Position numbers and translations under genes: made by a program. Positions 29,415 through 38,788 of a DNA stretch of 64,000 nt are shown piece after piece. Under the pieces are notes generated by a model. The model worked only from the letters and a program-made list of their open reading frames with translations, was not told the origin of the DNA and ran no database searches. Position 1 is the stretch's first letter; each line of letters starts with the position of its first letter. The stretch comes from Bradyrhizobium diazoefficiens USDA 110 (GTDB taxonomy: Bacteria > Pseudomonadota > Alphaproteobacteria > Rhizobiales > Xanthobacteraceae), in the NCBI RefSeq assembly GCF_000011365.1, contig NC_004463.1:5256001-5320000 (forward strand). Reading direction: 5' to 3'.

Positions 29415-29732
29415 CTAGCCGTCACCTCCTTCCGTGGTCAGAAGGTCGTGGGCGCGCAGATATGCCTCGGTCAGCGAGCGCGAGAGCGCGCCCATCTGCA
29501 TCATCCAGCTCCAGCTCGAGATCGCCGCCAGCACCGCGATCACCTCGAGCGAGCTGCGGTAGGGCCACAGCAGTTCCATGGCGGTCTGCTGATCTCGACG
29601 GTAGCAATCCTGGTCGCAATAACGCTCTTGCTTGGACACGTGCCGGACGTAGCTCGAACCCAGCGGCCGGGCGCACGCGCTGCAGACGGCGCCGTGGCAG
29701 GGACGCTCCTGATTGACGAGCATGAATCGCAA
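29415..29732 (-). CDS. Small protein with two Cys pairs and a C-terminal hydrophobic segment (105 aa)
   Basis: A 105-aa protein. The N-terminal 45 residues (RFMLVNQERPCHGAVCSACA, RPLGSSYVRHVSKQERYCDQ) parallel the neighbouring 62-aa protein: both start with RF(M/I)LVN, followed by a Cys-x-x-Cys, a GSSY/GSYLR segment and a Tyr-Cys-x-x-x-Cys, a likely zinc-binding fold. The C-terminal half has one hydrophobic helix (SLEVIAVLAAISSWSWMMQM). The TTG at 29732 is preferred: GGAGAGG lies 7 bases upstream and the start then matches the paralogue. Confidence 0.6.
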   Translation of the reverse strand: MRFMLVNQERPCHGAVCSACARPLGSSYVRHVSKQERYCDQDCYRRDQQTAMELLWPYRSSLEVIAVLAAISSWSWMMQMGALSRSLTEAYLRAHDLLTTEGGDG

Positions 29733-29791
29733 TGCCGTGTCCTCTCCTGCCGGCAGGCGTACCCGCCGATGCGTCTCGTTCGCCTGTCTGC

Positions 29792-29980
29792 TCAAGATGC
29801 CGCGCGCGTACGTTCCTCGATCAACGGTGCCCTTTCGTGCTGAAGCGCGTAGCATTCGTAGCCGCAGTAGGGCAGCAGCGTCCTGACATCGCGCAAGTAG
29901 CTGCCGCTGATCTCCTCGCAGCACCATAGGCAGAACGTCTTGCGGAAAGGGGTTCGGCCGTTCACCAGTATGAACCTCAC
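29792..29980 (-). CDS. Small Cys-pair protein, paralogue of the next gene (62 aa)
   Basis: A 62-aa protein (starting at GTG: (M)RFILVNGRTPFRKTFCLWC, then CEEISGSYLRDVRTLLPYCG, YECYALQHER). The Cys residues (CLWCC and YCGYECY) match those in the 105-aa paralogue 59 bases downstream. The GTG start overlaps the stop of the upstream exported-protein gene (GTGA), so translation is probably coupled. Function unknown; a metal-binding or nucleic-acid-binding role is possible. Confidence 0.65.
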   Translation of the reverse strand: MRFILVNGRTPFRKTFCLWCCEEISGSYLRDVRTLLPYCGYECYALQHERAPLIEERTRAAS

Positions 29981-30375
29981 GTGGCACCTCCGAGCGCGAA
30001 GCAGTAGACCGTGTCGACCAGAGACGCGGACGGCGGCGGGGCGCAAAGATGGTTGCGGCCGTCGGGATTATCCCTGTTTCGTTCCACCTTCTGGGACGGA
30101 ATGAGGATGTACTTCCCGTCTTCCCGGCGCCGTGCGTAGATCCTGCCTTCGACGTACCGTACCTCTGTCGGATAGCAATCCGCGCTGTTGCAGCAACTCA
30201 GCACCGGATTGTCGGGCATGTGCCAGTTCGAATAGAACTTCTCGTGCAGGAGCTGATCCTGGGGCGGATGATGACGATGCGCACCATCCTGTCCAAACTC
30301 CTCGGCCTCCACGCCGGTCATCGACGGAAGCGACAGCGCGATCGTCAAGAGGAGCTTGCAAGCACGGTTCAGCAC
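29977..30375 (-). CDS. Exported hypothetical protein (132 aa)
   Basis: A 132-aa secreted protein: signal peptide MLNRACKLLLTIALSLPSMT with cleavage near VEAEE, then a His/Asp/Gln-rich segment (QDGAHRHHPPQDQLLHEKFY) and a folded part with CCNSADCYPTEVRYVEGRIY and IPSQKVERNRDNPDGRNHLC. Four or five cysteines could form disulfides. The pattern resembles a family of hypothetical periplasmic proteins common in Rhizobiales, function unknown. It overlaps the 62-aa gene by 4 bases. Confidence 0.75.
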   Translation of the reverse strand: MLNRACKLLLTIALSLPSMTGVEAEEFGQDGAHRHHPPQDQLLHEKFYSNWHMPDNPVLSCCNSADCYPTEVRYVEGRIYARRREDGKYILIPSQKVERNRDNPDGRNHLCAPPPSASLVDTVYCFALGGAT

Positions 30376-30402
30376 ACAGCCTCCCGTTCAGAATTGCGGA
30401 AT

Positions 30403-30594
30403 TCACGCCGCCTGAAATCGAAACAACCATCGGCGGTCGCGCTCGCGGCGCGCCCTGAAGCGATCGAGACACTTTCTGGAGCACAGCGGCGTTCGCCAGG
30501 AATAATATCGGATCAGGCCAAACTTGCCGTTGCAGACAGCGCAGCCCTTTACATCATGACCGCGCTCGGAGTGTTCAGGCCTATCGCACATCAT
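30403..30594 (-). CDS. Small Cys-pair protein (63 aa)
   Basis: A 63-aa basic protein with CAVC and, 20 residues later, CSRKC (DVKGCAVCNGKFGLIRYYSW, RTPLCSRKCLDRFRARRERD). AGGAGG lies 6 bases upstream of the ATG pair at 30594, a very strong ribosome-binding site. It heads the run of small genes ending at 29415 and resembles their zinc-ribbon-like layout without clear sequence identity. Function unknown. Confidence 0.65.
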   Translation of the reverse strand: MMCDRPEHSERGHDVKGCAVCNGKFGLIRYYSWRTPLCSRKCLDRFRARRERDRRWLFRFQAA

Positions 30595-31058
30595 GCTCTC
30601 CTCCTGTCTCTCATGATCGTGGCTGCGCTCGTACGCTGGTGCACGGCCATCCACGCTCGTTTTCTGAAAATGCGGCCTCTCAATCACGACCCGCCAATCA
30701 TGCGGCAACTCGGGGCAACGGACGCAGAGCTTGGTTCTATGAGCAGCACATCGCGCAATTCGCTGGCTTGTGCCTTGCACATCGCGTCCCCTCGATTGGT
30801 CGTGAGATTAGTCCGCACGCAACGGACCGCTCAATTGTACGGAGGTAAATGTGCGCTATGATTAGGAATGCGCGAGCTATACGTAGGTTTGTCCCGTAGT
30901 TTTCCGGCCCTTCGCCTTCAATTAGACGAGGCAAAGCCAGCTGGCTGCACGGCAACCGCGAGTTTCGGTGGGCGGATTCCACTTTAGTCGGAAGGAATTG
31001 CTCCCCTTGTTGCAAAGTGCTCTACTTGCTTTGGCCTCAGCGAGCCGGGACGCCTGCG
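30595..31058. other. 464-bp intergenic region
   Basis: This divergent promoter region lies between the small Cys-rich gene run and the PAS kinase operon. CGTAG is repeated with 13-bp spacing (30882 and 30895), which could be a response-regulator site. A 16-codon frame with a strong GGAGG sits at 30849-30899, but the spacing to its ATG is too short for confidence. No protein-coding gene is supported. Confidence 0.5.
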
Positions 31059-33494
31059 ATGATGCCTGGCCAGATCGCGAAATTTGGGAATTCGGCAGCA
31101 CAACTCCTGCTCGGCGGCCTTGCCGCGCTTCGATCGTTCGGCAACGGCGAGAAGGACGCGTCCGCGGTCGCAGATGACTCGCAGCAAGACACCGCCGATC
31201 TACGCGACGCCGTGAAGCAGTGGCGTGAGGTATTCGAGCACAATCCGGTCATGTATTTCATGGTCGATCCGGCCGGAACAGTGCTCAACGTCAATACGTT
31301 CGGCGCCGCACAACTGGGCTACACGCCGGCCGAGCTGATTGGCCAGTCCGTGCTCAACGTCTTCTTCGAGGAGGACCACGACGCCGTCCGTCGATGCGTA
31401 GCGTTGTGCCTGGAAACCCTGGACCAGTCGCATACCTGGGAGATTCGCAAGTTCCGGAAGGACGGCTCAGTCCTTTGGGTCCGTGAGAACGCCAAGGCGA
31501 TGCTGCGCGGCGATGGAACGCCGATCGTGCTGGTCGCCTGCGAAAATATCACCCAGCGCAAGGAAGCGGAGGATGCGCTGCGGCAGAGCGAAGCCTACCT
31601 CGCAGAGGCGCAGGAACTGAGCCGCACCGGCAGCTTCGGCCTGGACGTCGCGACAGGCGCGATCGTCTGGTCAAGGCAAACCTTTCGCATCTTCCAGTGC
31701 GACCCGGCGGTGAAGCCGACCTTGGATTTCGTCTTCCAGCGCATCCATCCGGAAGATCGCGATGCGGTCAGCAGGACGCTCGATCGGGCCGCCCGACGAG
31801 CAGAGGATTTCGACCATGAGTATCGCCTGCTGATGCCGGATGGATCAATCAAATATCTCCATTCCGTGGCGCGCGCGCTGAGACACGGATCCGGGTGCAT
31901 CGAGCTTGTCGGGGGCGTCACTGATGTCACGGTTGCAAAGGAGGCCGAACAGCGGCTGCGTCGCAGCGAGGCCTATCTGGCCGAGGCCCAGCGGCTCAGC
32001 CATACAAGCAGCTGGGCCTGGGATGTGCGCCGTCAGGAGTTTGCATACCGTTCGGCTGAACTCTACCGCCTGTTCGGATTTGAGCCGAACCAGATCGATG
32101 TACCGGCACGGGCTTTCCAGGAACGCATCCTCCCCGAGGATTTCCAGCGGATCATCGAGGTGGAACGTCAGGCCCTCCGGCGAAGGAAGCCCTTCGAAAT
32201 TGACTTTCGCATTGCGCGCCCGGACGGCTCGATACGACGAGTTCATACCGAGGGACATCCCGTCGTCGGCAGCGACGGCGAAGTGACGGAAATTATCGGT
32301 ACCCACGTGGACGTCACCGAGCAGGTCGCCGCAAAAGAAGCACTTCAAAGGGCATTTGACGAGCTCAAGGCATCCGAGCAGCGATTCCGCGACTATGCTG
32401 AAACCGCATCGGACTGGTTTTGGGAGACCGGGCCGGATCACCGTATCACGAAGATATCGGAACACTCCGATCCGGCCAGTGCTGCGCCGACGGCCTTGAT
32501 CGGCCTGACGCGGTGGGACATTCCGCCCGATGCCGAGCTCGAGCCCGGAAAGTGGGAGCAGCATCGCGCGACGCTCGACGCCCACCTCCCGTTCCGCGAT
32601 CTGGTTTACCGCGGCAGGGATCGCAACGGCTCTCCAATTTACGTGCGCACCAGCGGCAAGCCCTTGCATGACGCGGACGGTCATTTTCTCGGCTATCGAG
32701 GCGTCAGCAGCGATGTAACGGCGGCGATCCGCGCGGAGCAGGCTGAAGATGCGCTGCGCAAGGCACAAGCCGAGCTCGCCCATGTCACGCGCGTCACGAC
32801 GCTTGGCGAACTTACCGCCTCGATTGCCCACGAAATCACCCAGCCTCTTGCCGCCGTGATCTCCAATGCGGACGCCTGCATCGCCTGGCTCGATCGCGAA
32901 CCCGCCGACTTGAAGGCCGCGCGCCGTTCCGCAGAATGGATTGTCGAGGACGCCAATCGGGCCAGCGAGGTGATCCGCCGGATCAGGGCGCTCGCGAAGA
33001 AAACCGAGATCGAAGTGGTTTCACTCGACATCAACCAAGTCGTCCGGGAGGCGGTGGCGCTCGTTCGGCGCGAGCTCGCGACCCATGGGGTGTCGGTGCG
33101 AATGGAGTTGGCGTCCGACCTGCCGAGGATTTGCGGCGACCGGATCCAGCTCCAGCAGGTGCTGATCAACCTAGTGATGAACGGCATCGAAGCCATGCAA
33201 GCCAATGTCGACCACCCGCGCGAACTGGCGATCCGCTCGAGCCTGACGGACGACGACGATGACGACCGCCTGCTCCTCACCGTGACGGATCGCGGTGTCG
33301 GCCTCGGCAAAGACGTAAAGGAGCGCATCTTCACCCCCTTCTTCACGACGAAGTCGGGCGGTCTGGGGATGGGACTCTCGATCTGCCGATCGATCATCGA
33401 GGCTCACGCGGGCCGGCTTTCGGCCTTTCAAAATGAGGGGAGCGGTGCAACATTCCAGATCGCCCTGCCCTTGCCGCACAAGGACACGTCGTGA
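31059..33494 (+). CDS. Multi-PAS sensor histidine kinase
   Basis: An 811-aa soluble kinase with four PAS domains (~55-170, 185-300, 310-425, 445-560) that carry the usual PAC ends (e.g. [11 protein letters not shown]), then HisKA and HATPase domains. The phosphoacceptor His (~591) is in [20 protein letters not shown], of FixL/NtrB-like type; the N box ([10 protein letters not shown]) and G boxes ([18 protein letters not shown]) follow. There is no membrane segment, so the signal is probably intracellular; I see no clear haem motif. It overlaps the FixJ-like regulator gene by 4 bases. Confidence 0.9.
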   Translation: MMPGQIAKFGNSAAQLLLGGLAALRSFGNGEKDASAVADDSQQDTADLRDAVKQWREVFEHNPVMYFMVDPAGTVLNVNTFGAAQLGYTPAELIGQSVLNVFFEEDHDAVRRCVALCLETLDQSHTWEIRKFRKDGSVLWVRENAKAMLRGDGTPIVLVACENITQRKEAEDALRQSEAYLAEAQELSRTGSFGLDVATGAIVWSRQTFRIFQCDPAVKPTLDFVFQRIHPEDRDAVSRTLDRAARRAEDFDHEYRLLMPDGSIKYLHSVARALRHGSGCIELVGGVTDVTVAKEAEQRLRRSEAYLAEAQRLSHTSSWAWDVRRQEFAYRSAELYRLFGFEPNQIDVPARAFQERILPEDFQRIIEVERQALRRRKPFEIDFRIARPDGSIRRVHTEGHPVVGSDGEVTEIIGTHVDVTEQVAAKEALQRAFDELKASEQRFRDYAETASDWFWETGPDHRITKISEHSDPASAAPTALIGLTRWDIPPDAELEPGKWEQHRATLDAHLPFRDLVYRGRDRNGSPIYVRTSGKPLHDADGHFLGYRGVSSDVTAAIRAEQAEDALRKAQAELAHVTRVTTLGELTASIAHEITQPLAAVISNADACIAWLDREPADLKAARRSAEWIVEDANRASEVIRRIRALAKKTEIEVVSLDINQVVREAVALVRRELATHGVSVRMELASDLPRICGDRIQLQQVLINLVMNGIEAMQANVDHPRELAIRSSLTDDDDDDRLLLTVTDRGVGLGKDVKERIFTPFFTTKSGGLGMGLSICRSIIEAHAGRLSAFQNEGSGATFQIALPLPHKDTS

Positions 33495-34156
33495 CCGACA
33501 ATGCCAAGCAGGCCCAGGCGAGCGCAGGTGACCCGATCGTCCGGATCGTCGATGATGATCCGTCGATGCGCCGCGCGCTGACCAATCTCTTTCAATCGGT
33601 CGGCCTTAAGGTCGAGGCCTTCAGTTCGGCGGCGGAGATCATGGAAGCCCAACCGCCTGCGGTCCCCAGTTGCCTCGTGCTCGACATCCGTCTGCCAGGA
33701 TCGAGCGGCCTCGACCTCCAGGCGGACCTCGCCAAGGCCAATATTCACACGCCCATTATCTTCATCACCGGTCATGGCGATATTCCCATGACCGTGAGAG
33801 CCATGAAGAGCGGTGCCGTCGATTTTCTGACCAAGCCGGTGCGCGACCAGGACATGCTGGATGCGGTGCAGGCAGCGATCGAACGGGATCGCAGGCGGCG
33901 CGATGCCGAGAAGTCGATCTCGGGCGTGCGATCCCGTTTCGAGGGGCTGACAGCGCGCGAGCGCGACGTGCTCGCCCTGGTTGCATCCGGCCTGATGAAC
34001 AAACAGGTCGCCGCCGAACTTGGATTGGCCGAGATCACCGTGAAGATCTATCGCGGGCAGATCATGCGGAAAATGGGGGCGAAGTCATTGGCCGATCTCG
34101 TCAGAATGACCGACGCGCTCGGAATCCCGCGCAACAGGGGTCACCTGCAAACCTAA
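33491..34156 (+). CDS. FixJ-family response regulator
   Basis: A 221-aa regulator: receiver ([19 protein letters not shown]; phosphoacceptor Asp in [19 protein letters not shown]; Lys in [10 protein letters not shown]) and a C-terminal LuxR/NarL-type helix-turn-helix ([40 protein letters not shown]). The GTG start overlaps the kinase stop, so kinase and regulator are translationally coupled and form a cognate pair. Its targets are unknown. Confidence 0.93.
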   Translation: MTDNAKQAQASAGDPIVRIVDDDPSMRRALTNLFQSVGLKVEAFSSAAEIMEAQPPAVPSCLVLDIRLPGSSGLDLQADLAKANIHTPIIFITGHGDIPMTVRAMKSGAVDFLTKPVRDQDMLDAVQAAIERDRRRRDAEKSISGVRSRFEGLTARERDVLALVASGLMNKQVAAELGLAEITVKIYRGQIMRKMGAKSLADLVRMTDALGIPRNRGHLQT

Positions 34157-34242
34157 GTATGCTTTCCAATCCCGCTCCGGGGGCCCACTTTCCGTAAGCG
34201 GCTGAACCGTGCCCGGCGGCTCCCCGTTCAGGAGCGATCATA

Positions 34243-34629
34243 TTGTCAGTGCCCTCGATCATTTCCGTCATTGATGATGATCCCTCCGTTCGCCTTGCGA
34301 CGAACAACCTCCTGACGTCGCGCGGATACACGGTCTACACCTTTGGTTCCGCTCACGAATTTCTTCAATCCGCCGAACTGGACACGACCTCCTGCGTAAT
34401 CGCCGACGTGCAGATGTTGGCCATGAGCGGTGTCGAGCTGTTGACGCATATGCGCAGCCTCGGGCGCATCACGCCCTTCATCTTCATGACGGCTTTTCCC
34501 GACGAGGCCGTGCGCGACCGCGCGCTGAAGGCCGGCGCGACCTGCTTTCTCGCGAAGCCGTTTTCCACGCCGAAGCTGCTTCAATGTCTGGAGGCGGCCC
34601 TCACGGGGGCGGATGAAGCCAAGTTGTAA
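34243..34629 (+). CDS. Single-domain response regulator (receiver only)
   Basis: A 128-aa receiver: acidic pair in IISVIDDDPSVRLATNNLLT, Asp in CVIADVQMLAMSG, Thr/Lys regions FIFMTAFPDE and CFLAKPF. It lacks an output domain. The start is a TTG with GGAG 8 bases upstream. It follows the FixJ-like gene by 86 bases on the same strand and is probably part of the same signalling unit, perhaps competing for phosphate from the kinase. Confidence 0.85.
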   Translation: MSVPSIISVIDDDPSVRLATNNLLTSRGYTVYTFGSAHEFLQSAELDTTSCVIADVQMLAMSGVELLTHMRSLGRITPFIFMTAFPDEAVRDRALKAGATCFLAKPFSTPKLLQCLEAALTGADEAKL

Positions 34630-34698
34630 CGCGGCCGCGCCTGCCCCTCAGGCCGCGGCTACTCGTCGTCGTGGCGACATACGAAGCGGCAAGGTGCT

Positions 34699-35670
34699 CT
34701 AATCCACCTTGATATTCGCCGCCTTGATGATTGGCCACCATTTTGCGATCTCCGCCTTCTGGCGGGTGCCGAGGGCTTCAGGGGTGAGCTGATCCTGCGG
34801 CGTCATCTCCAGGCCCTGGCTTTCGAGCTGCTTCTTCACGGCGGGATCGTTCAGGGCCTCCACGGCGGCGGCGTTGAGCTTGGTCACGATCTCCTTCGGC
34901 GTGCCCTTCGGCACCCACATCCCCGACCACAGCGTCATGTGGAAGCCTTTCAGGCCCGCCTCCTCCGCGGTCGGGATGTCCGGCGCCGAGGACAGGCGCT
35001 TGTCGTCGGTGACGGCGTAGGCACGGATGGTGCCGGCGCGGACCTGGTTGATGGAGTTGGAGGTCTGGTCGACGATGACGTCGATCTGGCCCGCGATGAG
35101 ATCGTTCAGCGCGGGCGCAGTGCCGCGATACGGCACGTATTGCAGCTTGATGCCGCTGACACTCTCGAAATAGACCCCGGCGATGTGGCTGCCGGAGCCC
35201 GCACCGGCCGTGCCGGCGGTTGCCGCCGACGGCCGCGACTTGAGCCAGTCCAAAAGCTCTTTCAGCGACGTCGCCGGGACCGCGTTCTTGCTGACGACGA
35301 TCATCGGGTTGCTCGGCAACAGCACCACCGGTTCGAGATCGGCAACGAGATCGTAGTTGAGCTTGTAGACCGCGCCGTTGGCCACATGGGTGCCGAGATG
35401 GCCAAACGAGATGGTGTAGCCGTCTGCCGGCGAATGCACGGCGCGACCGACGCCGATCGAACCGCCGGCGCCGGTGACGTTCTCGATCACCAGGGGCTGG
35501 CCGAGCGTCGTCCGCATCCGTTCGGCGAGCACGCGCGCCATCGCATCCGACGGGCCGCCGGCCGCGAAGGGAACGATGATGGTGATAGGATGCGAGGGAT
35601 AGTCGTCGGCGCGCGCAGCGCCGGTGAGAGCGAGAATGCCGATCAGCCCGGCCCAGACGGCCTTCGTCAT
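34699..35670 (-). CDS. Bug-family tripartite tricarboxylate transporter substrate-binding protein
   Basis: A 323-aa periplasmic solute-binding protein: signal peptide MTKAVWAGLIGILALTGAAR followed by YPSHPITIIVPFAAGGPSDA, the hallmark of the Bug/TctC family, and GAGGSIGVGRAVHSPADGYT. The ATG at 35670 has GGGGAGA upstream. It probably binds a carboxylate, but no membrane components (TctA/TctB) are adjacent, as is usual for orphan Bug proteins. It converges with the receiver gene on its 3' side. Confidence 0.9.
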   Translation of the reverse strand: MTKAVWAGLIGILALTGAARADDYPSHPITIIVPFAAGGPSDAMARVLAERMRTTLGQPLVIENVTGAGGSIGVGRAVHSPADGYTISFGHLGTHVANGAVYKLNYDLVADLEPVVLLPSNPMIVVSKNAVPATSLKELLDWLKSRPSAATAGTAGAGSGSHIAGVYFESVSGIKLQYVPYRGTAPALNDLIAGQIDVIVDQTSNSINQVRAGTIRAYAVTDDKRLSSAPDIPTAEEAGLKGFHMTLWSGMWVPKGTPKEIVTKLNAAAVEALNDPAVKKQLESQGLEMTPQDQLTPEALGTRQKAEIAKWWPIIKAANIKVD

Positions 35671-35708
35671 TGTGTTCTCCCCAGCAATGTCATTGTTGTT
35701 TTTCTTTA

Positions 35709-35869
35709 CCTCGCCCCGCTTGCGGGGATAGGTCGAATTGCGAAGCAAATGGGTCAGCGGGAGCCTCCGCGAGCCCATCTGCCACCGTGTTCGCGCGGAA
35801 GCAGGCCTCTCACCCCAACCCTCCCAGCGCGAGCGAAGCTCGTCGCGCCCCCGTAAGAACGGGGAGAGG
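35709..35869. repeat. G/C-rich palindromic intergenic repeat
   Basis: Two hairpin-forming units flank this gap: CCTCGCCCCGCTTGCGGGGATAGG at 35709-35732 and CCCCCGTAAGAACGGGGAGAGG at 35848-35869. They resemble the CTCTCCCCGC...GCGGGGAGAGG elements abundant between Bradyrhizobium genes. Confidence 0.5.
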
Positions 35870-35878
35870 GAGAGATTT

Positions 35879-37120
35879 CTAGAACTGCGAGAAATCGATC
35901 GGCTTATGACGATCGAGCGTGCGGGTGACCGGCGGCAGCGGGTATTTCAGGCCGGTCGCGCAGTTGAACAACATCACGCGGTCGGTCTTGCTGACGCGGC
36001 CGTCGGCAAGGCTTTCCTTGTAAGCGGCGTAGGTCGCGGCGCCCTCGGGGCACAACAAAAGCCCCTCCTCGCGCGCGACCTCGTTCAGCGCCGCCGAGAT
36101 CTTGTCGTCGTCGACCGCGATGGCAAAGCCTTTGCTCTCGCGCACCGCGCGCAGGATCAGGAAATCGCCGATCGCCTGCGGCACGCGGATGCCGGACGCG
36201 ATTGTGTGGGCGTCCTCCCAGCGCGTCGCATGCTCGGTGCCGGCATCGAAGGCGCGCACCATCGGCGCGCACCCGGAGGCTTGCACCGCGACCATGCGCG
36301 GGCGCTTCGAACCGATGAAGCCGATCTTCTCGAGCTCGTCAAAGGCCTTCCACATGCCGATCAGGCCAGTGCCGCCGCCAGTCGGATAGAAGATCACGTC
36401 GGGCACGTCCCAGCCGAGCTGTTCGGCGAGCTCGAGGCCCATCGTCTTCTTGCCTTCGATACGGTACGGCTCCTTCAAGGTGGAGGTGTCGAACCAGCCG
36501 ACCTTCGCGTTGCCCTCGCCGACGATCTTGCCGCAATCGTCGATATAGCCGTTGACGCGGTAGACGGTCGCGCCCTGCAGCTCGATCTCGCTGACGTTCA
36601 CCTCGGGCGTATCGGCCGGGCAGAAGATCGTGGTCTTGATGCCGCAGGACGTCGCGTAAGCCGCGAGCGCCGCACCGGCATTGCCGTTGGTCGGCATCGC
36701 CATGTGCTTGATGCCGAGCGCCTTGCCCATCGACACCGCCATCACGAGGCCACGCGCCTTGAACGAGCCGGTCGGCAGGCGCCCCTCGTCCTTCACGATG
36801 ATCTCGCCGCCGCCGAGCTTTTTCCCGAGCTTCGGCAGCCGGATCAGCGGCGTCGTGACTTCGCCGAGCGAGACGATGTCCTTGCATTTGCGCACCGGCA
36901 GCAGCTCGCGGTAGCGCCACATGTCGGCGGGGCGTTCCTTGAGCGCATCCTTGGTCAGCGCCTTCCTCACGCCGGCGAGGTCGTAGCGCACCAAGAGCGG
37001 CTTGCCGGCCTTGGAGAGATTGTGGACCTGGTCGGCGGCATAATGATCGCCTTCCATCGCGCATTCGAGATGGGTGACAAAGGTCGGGCGTTCGATGGTG
37101 AGGTTGTCGTTGTCGTGCAT
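35879..37120 (-). CDS. Threonine synthase-like PLP enzyme
   Basis: A 413-aa PLP-dependent protein of the threonine synthase / tryptophan-synthase-beta fold. The PLP Lys is in the typical GRLPTGSFKARGLVMAVSMG, the phosphate-binding Asn-Gly motif in MPTNGNAGAALAAYA, and the Gly-rich loop in YPTGGGTGLIGMWKAFDELE. The ATG at 37120 is chosen on the GAAGAGGG upstream; the frame extends further only through repeat sequence. It is most likely threonine synthase (O-phosphohomoserine to threonine), but dehydratase-like relatives exist. A palindromic repeat separates it from lpdA. Confidence 0.8.
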   Translation of the reverse strand: MHDNDNLTIERPTFVTHLECAMEGDHYAADQVHNLSKAGKPLLVRYDLAGVRKALTKDALKERPADMWRYRELLPVRKCKDIVSLGEVTTPLIRLPKLGKKLGGGEIIVKDEGRLPTGSFKARGLVMAVSMGKALGIKHMAMPTNGNAGAALAAYATSCGIKTTIFCPADTPEVNVSEIELQGATVYRVNGYIDDCGKIVGEGNAKVGWFDTSTLKEPYRIEGKKTMGLELAEQLGWDVPDVIFYPTGGGTGLIGMWKAFDELEKIGFIGSKRPRMVAVQASGCAPMVRAFDAGTEHATRWEDAHTIASGIRVPQAIGDFLILRAVRESKGFAIAVDDDKISAALNEVAREEGLLLCPEGAATYAAYKESLADGRVSKTDRVMLFNCATGLKYPLPPVTRTLDRHKPIDFSQF

Positions 37121-37189
37121 GGGTTGGCCCTCTTCTTGTTCTGTTCCGTTCATTACGTGATCCGTCACCTTGAGGCGCGAGCCATGCGG

Positions 37190-37312
37190 CGCATCGCGCC
37201 GTATGGTGAGCCTCGAAGGGCGACGAGACCGGCTGCATCTCGGCCGCTCATCCTTCGAGGCTCGGCCAACGGTGCTCCGCACCGCCGACCTCACACCTCA
37301 GGATGACGGGAC
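37190..37312. repeat. Palindromic intergenic repeat
   Basis: The segment contains GAGCCTCGAAGGG and, about 40 bases on, CATCCTTCGAGGCTC, an inverted pair, followed by CACCTCAGGATGACGG. It resembles the CATCCTTCGAG...CTCAGGATGAGG repeats of Bradyrhizobium. No coding function. Confidence 0.5.
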
Positions 37313-37349
37313 TGCTCAGAGCGCCCCCGACGCCGCAGTCCCCCTTCCC

Positions 37350-38771
37350 TCAAATATTCAACACTCGCCCATAAGCATCCAGCACGGCTTCCTTCATCAT
37401 CTCCGACAGCGTCGGATGCGGGAACACGGTGTGCATCAGCTCTTCTTCCGTCGTCTCCAGATTCATGGCGACGACATAGCCCTGGATCAGCTCGGTGACC
37501 TCCGCGCCGACCATGTGGGCGCCGAGGAGCTGACCGGTCTTCTTGTCGAAGATCACCTTGACCAGGCCCTGGTCCTCGCCCAGCGCAATCGCCTTGCCGT
37601 TGCCGACGAAGGGGAAGCGGCCGACGCGGATCTCGCGGCCGTTCTCCTTGGCCTTGGCTTCGGTGAGGCCGACCGAGGCGACCTGCGGCTGGCAATAGGT
37701 GCAGCCCGGGATCAGGTTCTTGTCCATGGGATGCGGATGCAGGCCCTTGATCGCCTCGACGCAGATCACGCCTTCATGCTCGGCCTTGTGCGCCAGCATC
37801 GGGGGGCCCGCGACGTCGCCAATGGCGTAGATGCCGGGGACGTTGGTCTTGCCGTAACCGTCGATCACGATGCAGCCGCGATCGGTTTTGACACCGAGCT
37901 TTTCGAGGCCGAGGCTCTCGATGTTGCCAACGACGCCGACCGCCGAGATCACGCGCTCGAACTCGGTGGTCACAGGCTTGCCCTTGCCGTCGTCGATGGT
38001 GGCGACGACGCTGTCGGCCTTCTTCTCGAGCTTCGTCACCTTGGTCGAGGACAGGATCTTGATGCCCTGCTTTTCGAAACGCTTGCGCGCAAGGCCGGCG
38101 ATCTCGGCGTCCTCGACCGGCAGGATCTGCGGCAGCACCTCGACCACGGTGACGTCAGAGCCCATGGTGTGGAAGAACGAGGCGAATTCGATGCCGATCG
38201 CGCCGGAGCCGACGACCAGCAGCGACTTCGGCATCCGCTCCGGCACCATCGCCTCGAAATAGGTCCAGATCAGCTTCTTGTCGGGCTCGAGCCCCGGCAG
38301 CACGCGCGGCCGCGCGCCGGTCGCGACGATGATGTGCTTGGCCTGGTAGGTCCCCTCGCCCAGCGCGCCCTTCGGCGCTTCGACGTCGGACTTCTTCACG
38401 GTGACCTTGCCGGGCGCGTCGATCGAGGCAGCGCCCCAGATTACGGTCACCTTGTTCTTCTTCATCAGGAAGCCGACGCCGTCATTCAGCCGCTTCGAGA
38501 CGCCACGCGAACGCTGCACCACAGCCTTCGGGTCGAACGAGACCTTCTCGGCCGACAGGCCGTAATCCTTGGCGTGCTGCATGTAGTGATAGATCTCGGC
38601 GGAGCGCAGCAGCGCCTTGGTCGGGATGCAGCCCCAGTTCAGGCAGATGCCGCCGAGGTAGGACTTTTCGACGATCGCGACCTTGAAGCCGAGCTGGGCG
38701 GCGCGGATCGCGGTGACATAGCCGCCGGGACCGGAGCCGATGATGATGATGTCGAAGGATGTATCGGCCAT
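37350..38771 (-). CDS. lpdA: Dihydrolipoamide dehydrogenase (E3)
   Basis: A 473-aa FAD-dependent disulfide oxidoreductase that reoxidises the lipoyl groups of E2. Motifs: FAD-binding GSGPGGYVTAIRAAQ, the redox disulfide GGICLNWGCIPTKALL, NAD-binding VVGSGAIGIEFASFF and the C-terminal catalytic His-Glu in HTVFPHPTLSEMMKE. It is the last gene of the pyruvate dehydrogenase operon, 17 bases after the small membrane protein gene. Confidence 0.96.
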   Translation of the reverse strand: MADTSFDIIIIGSGPGGYVTAIRAAQLGFKVAIVEKSYLGGICLNWGCIPTKALLRSAEIYHYMQHAKDYGLSAEKVSFDPKAVVQRSRGVSKRLNDGVGFLMKKNKVTVIWGAASIDAPGKVTVKKSDVEAPKGALGEGTYQAKHIIVATGARPRVLPGLEPDKKLIWTYFEAMVPERMPKSLLVVGSGAIGIEFASFFHTMGSDVTVVEVLPQILPVEDAEIAGLARKRFEKQGIKILSSTKVTKLEKKADSVVATIDDGKGKPVTTEFERVISAVGVVGNIESLGLEKLGVKTDRGCIVIDGYGKTNVPGIYAIGDVAGPPMLAHKAEHEGVICVEAIKGLHPHPMDKNLIPGCTYCQPQVASVGLTEAKAKENGREIRVGRFPFVGNGKAIALGEDQGLVKVIFDKKTGQLLGAHMVGAEVTELIQGYVVAMNLETTEEELMHTVFPHPTLSEMMKEAVLDAYGRVLNI

Positions 38772-38788
38772 GGCGGCTCCCGTTCAAC

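Noticed and set aside
30849..30899. A 16-codon frame after a strong GGAGG upstream of the PAS kinase
   Set aside because: The ribosome-binding site is only 3 bases from the ATG, and there is no attenuator-like hairpin, so a leader peptide is not supported.
30737..31015. A 92-codon minus-strand frame upstream of the small Cys-rich genes
   Set aside because: No family resemblance, no ribosome-binding site, and overlap with the probable kinase promoter region.
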